Shown: piece by piece, positions 1-4,270 of the stretch
Numbering within the stretch: the stretch's first letter is position 1
Layout of the letters: each line of letters opens with the position of its first letter
Assembly: GCA_964401705.1 (NCBI GenBank)
Contig: CAYNZJ010000025.1
Location: 1-7,268 of the forward strand
Reading direction: 5' to 3'
DNA length: 7,268 bases
Origin: 2-01-FULL-33-17 sp964401705
GTDB lineage: Bacteria > Patescibacteriota > Minisyncoccia > Phycocordibacterales > UBA9973
Position numbers and translations under genes: made by a program
Notes under the pieces: model-generated
The model's input: the letters and a program-made list of their open reading frames with translations, nothing else
What the model was told of the DNA's origin: nothing
Databases searched by the model: none

Positions 1-1
1 T

Positions 2-2080
2 TTAGATATCTAGATTTGCGTATTTGGCGTTGGTTTGGATAAATGATTTACGAGGAGCAACATCAGAACCCATTAACATATCAAATATTTTATCAGCTTC
101 TTCGGCATCATCAACATGAACTTGTTTTAAGATACGAGCGGCAGGGTCCATTGTTGTTTCCCATAATTCTTCCGAGTTCATTTCACCAAGACCTTTATAA
201 CGTTGTACATGAATTTTCTTTCCACTAGATGCTGGATTCTTTTCAGAATCTTTATTTTCTTCTTCACCTTCTACTGGTTCTATCCCACCTTCCTCTTCAA
301 TAACTACAACTGAAGCATCCTTCCCAATAAATGCATCACGTTCTTCATCAGAATATGCATACATTACTTCTTTACCTTTTTTAATTTTAAATAATGGTGG
401 TTGAGCAATATAAATAAATCCTCCATCAATAAGTGGCCTAAAATATCTATAGAATAAAGTTAAAATAAGAGTTCGAATATGAGCTCCGTCTACGTCCGCA
501 TCGGTTGCAATAATGACTTTATGGTAACGTAATTTTGTTATATCAAAAGTATCGCCAATTGCTGTACCCATGGCAACAACAAGGTTTTTAATTTGTTCAC
601 TACCCAGCATTCGATCAAGTCGTGCTCGTTCAATATTTAAAATTTTACCACGTAGTGGCAAGATGGCTTGAGTACGACGGTCACGCCCCATTTTAGCTGT
701 ACCACCCGCAGAATCTCCCTCTACAATAAACAATTCAGATTCCTCGGCTGATTTTGTAGAACAGTCAGCCAATTTACCTGGAAGCGTCATACCTTCGAGC
801 GCGCCCTTACGCAGAACTGAATCTTTTGCGGCTTTGGCAGCTTTACGAGCACGCATAGCAAGAAGTGATTTGTTAATTATGGCTTTAGCTTCATCAGGAT
901 TCTCTTCAAAAAAAGTTGATAGCGCATCACCAAAAACAGCATTAACTGCGCCTTGGGCTTCGGTTGATCCAAGTTTTCCTTTGGTTTGGCCTTCAAATTG
1001 GATTTCAGGCATTTTAACTGAAACTACAGCAACTAGGCCTTCTAGCACATCGTCCCCAGTAAATCCACCATCAGTTTCTTTACTAAGACCAGCTTTTTTG
1101 GCATAAGAATTAATAACACGAGTTAGAGCTGTTTTAAAACCAGTAACATGGGTCCCAAATTCTGGGTTTGCAATATTGTTAGCAAAAGCTGTTATACGTG
1201 TTGTAACATCATCGATATAACGAAAGACAACTTCAACGGCAACATTGTCATGTTCTTTTTCTACATGGAAAATTGATGAATGAATTGGTTTTTGATATTC
1301 AGTATAATGTTCAACCAAAGACACAAGCCCACCTTCAAAATAAAATGTATGCGATGGTAATTCAAGCCCTAAATCTTTAAACCAAAATATATCATCTATA
1401 TTTGTATTCTTTTTAGTTAAAACAGCAGACCCTAAATCACGAGCATCAATAGTAGTTATACGAAGAGCTTTTACAAGATATGCTTGTTGGCGAAAATGAT
1501 GAACAATTGTGTTTAAATTAAATTCACGATCCTTAAAGATTTCTTCATCGGGTTCAAAAGTAATAATTGTTCCGCGCATTTTTGAAGATTCAATTTTTTT
1601 AACAGCAGATTTTTTAACACCTTTTGAATATTCTTGTACATAGCGTCCACCATCACGATGAACTTCAGCGCGAGTGTAAACAGAAAGCGCATTAACAACA
1701 GATGCTCCAACACCATGAAGACCACCGGACACTTTATACCCAGATCCTTCACCACCAAATTTACCTCCGGCATGAAGAGTAGTCATAACGGTCTCAAGTG
1801 CTGAGACTTTAGTTTTGGAATGAATATCAACTGGGATACCTCGGCCATTGTCCGCTACACGAATACGATTGCCTGGTAAAAGTGTAACTTCAATATTATT
1901 ACACTCTCCGGCCATAGCTTCATCTCGAGAGTTATCAAAAATTTCCCAAACTAAATGATGGAGCCCTTCAAGACCAGTGGAACCAATGTACATCCCCGGA
2001 CGACGACGAACCGGCTCGAGTCCTTCTAAGACTGAGATTTCATCTGCACCGTATGATTTTTTTGTTGTTTCTTTTCCCAT
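2..2080 (-). CDS. gyrB: DNA gyrase subunit B (complete)
   Basis: This is the ATPase and strand-cleavage-metal subunit of DNA gyrase, which works with GyrA in an A2B2 complex to put negative supercoils into DNA. The 692-residue protein has a GHKL ATPase domain with E46, N50 and D53 in the WEIFDNSRDEA segment, DNGRGIP at 77-83, HAGGKF at 103-108 and GGLHGVG at 119-125. The transducer domain ends with the ATP-contacting QTKGKLG loop (365-371, Lys367/369). The TOPRIM domain shows EGDSAGG at 454-460, PLRGKILN at 475-482 and the metal site DADVDG at 527-532. The C-terminal part has QRYKGLGEMN at 626-635 and the usual GyrB ending in NLDI, which favours GyrB over ParE. It is the short Gram-positive-like type (about 640 residues), with an added acidic stretch at about 590-622. 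The ATG is fixed by the conserved start of the ATPase domain and by in-frame stops just upstream. It has its own promoter 169 bp downstream of the pheS gene; gyrA is not in the window. Confidence 0.97.
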   Translation of the reverse strand: MGKETTKKSYGADEISVLEGLEPVRRRPGMYIGSTGLEGLHHLVWEIFDNSRDEAMAGECNNIEVTLLPGNRIRVADNGRGIPVDIHSKTKVSALETVMTTLHAGGKFGGEGSGYKVSGGLHGVGASVVNALSVYTRAEVHRDGGRYVQEYSKGVKKSAVKKIESSKMRGTIITFEPDEEIFKDREFNLNTIVHHFRQQAYLVKALRITTIDARDLGSAVLTKKNTNIDDIFWFKDLGLELPSHTFYFEGGLVSLVEHYTEYQKPIHSSIFHVEKEHDNVAVEVVFRYIDDVTTRITAFANNIANPEFGTHVTGFKTALTRVINSYAKKAGLSKETDGGFTGDDVLEGLVAVVSVKMPEIQFEGQTKGKLGSTEAQGAVNAVFGDALSTFFEENPDEAKAIINKSLLAMRARKAAKAAKDSVLRKGALEGMTLPGKLADCSTKSAEESELFIVEGDSAGGTAKMGRDRRTQAILPLRGKILNIERARLDRMLGSEQIKNLVVAMGTAIGDTFDITKLRYHKVIIATDADVDGAHIRTLILTLFYRYFRPLIDGGFIYIAQPPLFKIKKGKEVMYAYSDEERDAFIGKDASVVVIEEEGGIEPVEGEEENKDSEKNPASSGKKIHVQRYKGLGEMNSEELWETTMDPAARILKQVHVDDAEEADKIFDMLMGSDVAPRKSFIQTNAKYANLDI

Positions 2081-2158
2081 CCCGTTAGAAATTATTTTAA
2101 TAGTTTATAATTATAAAAATTTACACCTCCCGGTCAATATCTGATATTTCTAACGGGA
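2080..2158 (-). repeat. 13-bp inverted repeat spanning the gyrB leader
   Basis: TCCCGTTAGAAAT at 2080-2092 on the plus strand is exactly complementary to ATTTCTAACGGGA at 2146-2158, with 53 nt between the arms. In the predicted gyrB mRNA the 5' arm lies about 10 nt from the 5' end, and the 3' arm ends on the A of the gyrB ATG. Pairing would enclose the only good Shine-Dalgarno sequence in the loop and place the start codon at the stem base. A second small palindrome, AATATC-T-GATATT (2136-2148), overlaps the 5' arm on the loop side. The repeat is directly seen; a role in translation control or as a paired operator is inference. Confidence 0.7.
2124..2131 (-). promoter_or_regulatory. Strong but displaced Shine-Dalgarno sequence of gyrB
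   Basis: GGGAGGTG on the minus strand is a near-ideal match to the 16S anti-Shine-Dalgarno, yet it lies about 43 nt before the gyrB ATG and not 5-10 nt. The frame between them contains two TAA codons, so gyrB cannot simply start earlier. No ATG, GTG or TTG sits at normal distance after it with an open frame. It may act as a standby ribosome site brought near the start by folding of the leader. Confidence 0.5.
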
Positions 2159-2173
2159 CCATGTATACTTTAT

Positions 2174-2202
2174 ATTATAGCAAAAAACCCAACATACACC
2201 AA
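2174..2202 (-). promoter_or_regulatory. gyrB promoter (extended -10)
   Basis: Minus-strand TTGGTG (2197-2202) is followed after 17 bp by a consensus TATAAT (2174-2179) preceded by TGC, giving an extended -10. The start of transcription is expected near 2164-2168, leaving a leader of about 85 nt before the gyrB ATG. The strong -10 and the location between pheS and gyrB suggest that gyrB is transcribed on its own. Confidence 0.65.
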
Positions 2203-2215
2203 GCTTTTAAAAGCT
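2202..2215. repeat. 14-bp perfect palindrome beside the gyrB -35
   Basis: AGCTTTTAAAAGCT is a perfect 14-bp palindrome that shares one base with the outer edge of the gyrB -35 box. A further AGCTTTT at 2235-2241 could pair with one of its halves as a weak AT-rich hairpin after the pheS stop, but there is no proper T-tract, so it is a poor terminator. An operator or upstream curvature element for gyrB is possible; the sequence alone does not decide. Confidence 0.4.
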
Positions 2216-2249
2216 ATTTTTACTTTGATATATAAGCTTTTTTAAACAG

Positions 2250-3386
2250 TTAACGAATAGTTGCGTCGAAAATTTCTCTAGTTTTTGTCTCAAGCTCTTT
2301 ATGCATTGTGTTAACTTCGTCATCGGTCAGTGTTTTATCAAGCGAACGATAGGTTACGCGATAAGCATAGCTTTTTTTGTCAGCGCCGAATTTTGCATCA
2401 TTTTCGTATTCGTCCATTAGTGCCACCTCTTCGGCCATATCGCCCAATACATCACGAACTAGGTCAAAATAATCATTTGGTGAAAATGTTTTTGGAACAA
2501 TAAATGAGATATCACGAATTACAGCTGGGTAACGGCTGACTTCTTTATAAACATTACCTAATACAAGTTGTTTTTTAACACGTTCATCGTTTGACCACAG
2601 TAGTCTAATATCTGGAAGTTTGGTTGAAATTATTGCAAGGCGCTCAAGCCCTAATCCAAAAGCCCAGCCAGTCCATTTGGTTGAATCAACCCCTAGTTTA
2701 TCCAGCACACTTCTACGTACAACACCTGCACCGTTTACCTCAACCCATTTACCATCGACTTCAATTTCCATTTCAAGAGAAGGGTCAGTGTACGGAAAAG
2801 TATCAGGGTTAAAACGATATTTTGTATCCTTACCAAAAATAGCTAAAACTGTTTCGGTTAAAACTCGTTCTAAATCAGTGCGGGTAATTGTACCTTTTTC
2901 TTTAGGGATTAAATACCAACCATCAAGTTGATGAAAAACATTCATGTGTCTGCGGTCAATTTCATCTTTGCGGTAAACTTTGCCATGTGCAAAACAACCA
3001 ACTGGCTCATTATTAGCTATTTTATTTTTTATATTTTCATTATTCAAATAGTAGTACCACATTACTGTCATTTGTGTCCGCAATATATGAGATTCATCAA
3101 TATAGTAAGTGTCACTTTTACTACGAGCTGGGTGATCTATCGGAAAATCGAATAAATCAAAACCAATTTCAGTACTAACAACTTCAGGTACTTCAATTAC
3201 ATCAAAGTCTTTAAATTCATCTAATGCTTTGATTCTTTTTACCATTTCACAAAGGGGGCTACCTTCAGTACGAGATAGGTCCGGCATAGCTAAATAGCGT
3301 TGCATGCGCAAACTTTCAGCATCATTTCTATTTAAAAGCCCAGATAAAACCTGATCTTGCTCTGTTTGGTCTACTTTAATTTCCAT
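2250..3386 (-). CDS. pheS: Single-chain (mitochondrial-type) phenylalanyl-tRNA synthetase: PheS catalytic domain fused to FDX-ACB domain
   Basis: This enzyme charges tRNA-Phe with phenylalanine in the cytoplasm. The 378-residue chain has a class II catalytic core: HPAR at 85-88, LRTQMT at 102-107, motif 2 around GKVYRKD (135-141, Arg139) and FHQLDG (151-156), FPYTDPSLEMEIE at 197-209, WVEVNGAGVV at 214-223 and motif 3 GWAFGLGLERLAI at 240-252 (Arg249). DIRLLWSNDER follows at 259-269. From about 286 (RYPAVIRDISF, then NDYFDLVRDVLGDMAEEV and YRVTYRSLDKTLTDDEV) it is a ferredoxin-fold anticodon-binding domain, which in ordinary bacteria is the C-terminus of PheT. The long N-terminal coiled coil of bacterial PheS is absent. 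The order and wording match mitochondrial FARS2, which acts as a monomer. No pheT follows; the next gene is gyrB. There would be no B3/B4 editing site. Databases may call it PheS from the core domain. The ATG lies exactly six bases after a -10 box, with no Shine-Dalgarno. Confidence 0.93.
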   Translation of the reverse strand: MEIKVDQTEQDQVLSGLLNRNDAESLRMQRYLAMPDLSRTEGSPLCEMVKRIKALDEFKDFDVIEVPEVVSTEIGFDLFDFPIDHPARSKSDTYYIDESHILRTQMTVMWYYYLNNENIKNKIANNEPVGCFAHGKVYRKDEIDRRHMNVFHQLDGWYLIPKEKGTITRTDLERVLTETVLAIFGKDTKYRFNPDTFPYTDPSLEMEIEVDGKWVEVNGAGVVRRSVLDKLGVDSTKWTGWAFGLGLERLAIISTKLPDIRLLWSNDERVKKQLVLGNVYKEVSRYPAVIRDISFIVPKTFSPNDYFDLVRDVLGDMAEEVALMDEYENDAKFGADKKSYAYRVTYRSLDKTLTDDEVNTMHKELETKTREIFDATIR

Positions 3387-3391
3387 ATAAC

Positions 3392-3418
3392 AAATATACC
3401 CTTTTTAAGGGTATATTT
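3392..3418. repeat. Perfect 12-bp-arm palindrome inside the pheS promoter
   Basis: AAATATACCCTT (3392-3403) and AAGGGTATATTT (3407-3418) are exact inverted copies separated by TTT. The element fills the spacer and overlaps both the -35 and -10 boxes assigned to pheS. It also lies in the 49-bp gap after the stop of the peptidoglycan-binding gene, so it could instead be an AT-rich terminator for that gene; the T-rich tail on the minus strand (TTTGTTAT) is weak. The two readings are not exclusive. Confidence 0.65.
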
Positions 3419-3421
3419 CAA
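3393..3421 (-). promoter_or_regulatory. pheS promoter, predicted leaderless start
   Basis: Minus-strand TTGAAA (3416-3421) is separated by exactly 17 bp from TATATT (3393-3398). Six bases (TGTTAT) then lead directly to the pheS ATG, so the expected +1 falls on the A of the start codon at 3386. No purine-rich ribosome site lies in front of the ATG, which agrees with a leaderless mRNA. Confidence 0.55.
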
Positions 3422-3435
3422 TGCTTATTTAATTT

Positions 3436-4077
3436 TTAGTTACTTGCTAAGATTTCATTAATTGTGTCTCTTGTTTTGCCTCCTACAATACCGTCAGAAG
3501 TTAGTTTGTATTCTGTTTGGAACTTTTTAACAGCCGATTCTGTTATTGGACCAAAAACACCATCCGCCATATTAGTACCGGTTAGGTATTCATTATCAAT
3601 TAAAAATTGTTGAAGTATTTTAACTTCAGGACCCTTGCTACCCTTCTTAAGAGTTAAGGTTATTTTAGTTACAGTTGAATCTTCTTTAGGTGTTGGAGTT
3701 GGTTCTGGTGTTGGAGTTGGGGTTGGGGTTGGGATTGGTTTAGGAGTTGGAATTTTTTCTTCGGGTTTAGTATCTACAATTACAACATCATTAGGGTCAC
3801 CTTGTGGTGTAACTTTAACATTTTCATTTGTTTGAGTATTATTAGAAACAGGTGGTACAGTATTTTCAACTACATTAGTATTTACATAACCATTATTATT
3901 TTGAATTGGAACATTGTTAGTATTAGTATTTTCATCATTAACTTCAACAACTTTTTTACCAAAAATCTTTTGAGATAAAGGCATTTCCGGATGGATTTTT
4001 AAATAAAAAGCCCCAAATGTTGCTCCGCACAAAAGTAAAAGTAAAATTATTAAAAATGTTAATCCTTTATTTGACAT
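3436..4077 (-). CDS. Membrane-anchored protein with Pro-Thr linker and peptidoglycan-binding domain
   Basis: The 213-residue protein begins with a short basic start and a hydrophobic segment at about 6-26, likely a single membrane anchor with the rest outside. The run LLLLLCGA contains a cysteine but lacks a good lipobox (no small residue at -1), so a lipoprotein is unlikely though not excluded. Residues about 45-90 are Asn/Thr/Val-rich low complexity, and 110-130 is a Pro-Thr linker of the kind that spans cell wall. Residues about 143-210 form a PG_binding_1 domain: LKKGSKGPEVKILQQFL, then DGVFGPITESAVKKFQ and DGIVGGKTRDTI. No catalytic domain is present, so it probably tethers to or recognises peptidoglycan without cutting it. 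The partner or true substrate cannot be read from the sequence. The ATG has no clear Shine-Dalgarno and is preceded by two TATAAT boxes. Confidence 0.88.
   Translation of the reverse strand: MSNKGLTFLIILLLLLCGATFGAFYLKIHPEMPLSQKIFGKKVVEVNDENTNTNNVPIQNNNGYVNTNVVENTVPPVSNNTQTNENVKVTPQGDPNDVVIVDTKPEEKIPTPKPIPTPTPTPTPEPTPTPKEDSTVTKITLTLKKGSKGPEVKILQQFLIDNEYLTGTNMADGVFGPITESAVKKFQTEYKLTSDGIVGGKTRDTINEILASN
3688..3750 (-). repeat. Low-complexity Pro-Thr codon repeat
   Basis: Alternating CCA/CCT and ACC/ACT codons encode the Pro-Thr linker (residues 110-130) of the peptidoglycan-binding protein. On the plus strand the core at 3719-3738 reads as runs GGGG-TT-GGGG-TT-GGG-ATT-GG, a G-rich tract able in principle to form a quadruplex in the template strand. 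Such repeats change length easily by slippage. Confidence 0.75.
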
Positions 4078-4106
4078 AGTATTTTTTATTATTTGAATAC
4101 CTTATT

Positions 4107-4147
4107 ATTATATCATACATTATATGTGTTAAACTATACATATGCAA
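4107..4147 (-). promoter_or_regulatory. Tandem promoter candidates for the peptidoglycan-binding gene
   Basis: Two consensus TATAAT boxes lie on the minus strand. The upstream one (4119-4124) has TTGCAT (4142-4147) 17 bp before it. The downstream one (4107-4112) carries TGA directly in front, making an extended -10, but has no clear -35. The downstream box would start transcription near 4100 and give a leader of about 23 nt without a Shine-Dalgarno. The -35 of the first overlaps the first codons of the plus-strand micro-ORF, so the two transcripts would conflict. Confidence 0.5.
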
Positions 4148-4270
4148 GTAAAAAAATTAAAAACTATCCTTTTTATAATTATATTAATTTTATTGGGATT
4201 TGGAATATACACCGCATATCTTGATAATGGACCAAGAAACCAAAAAACTATTGAAGTTAATTTAGTTTAG
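4142..4270 (+). CDS. Putative 42-residue single-span membrane protein
   Basis: This small frame runs ATG to TAG on the strand opposite to all its neighbours. The peptide starts MQVKKLKT, continues with a hydrophobic segment of about 17 residues (9-25, ILFIIILILLGFGIYTA) and ends in a hydrophilic tail with DNGPRNQKTIEVN. The basic flank before the span predicts an N-in topology. It fills most of the gap between the helicase and peptidoglycan-binding genes, and its last 9 bp overlap the end of the helicase gene tail to tail. TGT-TAAACT (4127-4135), a partial extended -10, stands six bases before the ATG, as at the pheS and helicase starts; there is no Shine-Dalgarno and no convincing -35. No family is recognised. 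In AT-rich DNA a chance hydrophobic frame of this size is possible, so the call stays moderate. Confidence 0.5.
   Translation: MQVKKLKTILFIIILILLGFGIYTAYLDNGPRNQKTIEVNLV

Noticed and set aside
834..1106. Plus-strand frame of 90 residues inside gyrB
   Set aside because: It is antisense to well-conserved GyrB codons and has no recognisable domain.
1513..1773. Minus-strand 86-residue frame inside gyrB
   Set aside because: It is a shifted-frame shadow of GyrB; the GyrB frame is continuous, so it is not a frameshift product.
2081..2131. A leader peptide started by the strong Shine-Dalgarno before gyrB
   Set aside because: No ATG, GTG or TTG lies at a usable distance; available frames stop within a few codons.
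2201..2243. Intrinsic terminator after pheS
   Set aside because: The possible stem is about 7 bp, mostly A-T, with a long loop and no following T-tract.
2250..2530. The FDX-ACB part as a remnant of a separate pheT
   Set aside because: The frame is unbroken from the catalytic core, and the join resembles mitochondrial PheRS, so it is one protein and not a pheS next to a decayed pheT.
2620..3155. Three plus-strand frames antisense to pheS
   Set aside because: They mirror the synthetase codons and show no family features; one is hydrophobic only by composition.
3635..3835. Plus-strand 66-residue frame rich in Gly-Val
   Set aside because: It is the reverse of the Pro-Thr linker codons of the peptidoglycan-binding gene; no start signals and pure low complexity.
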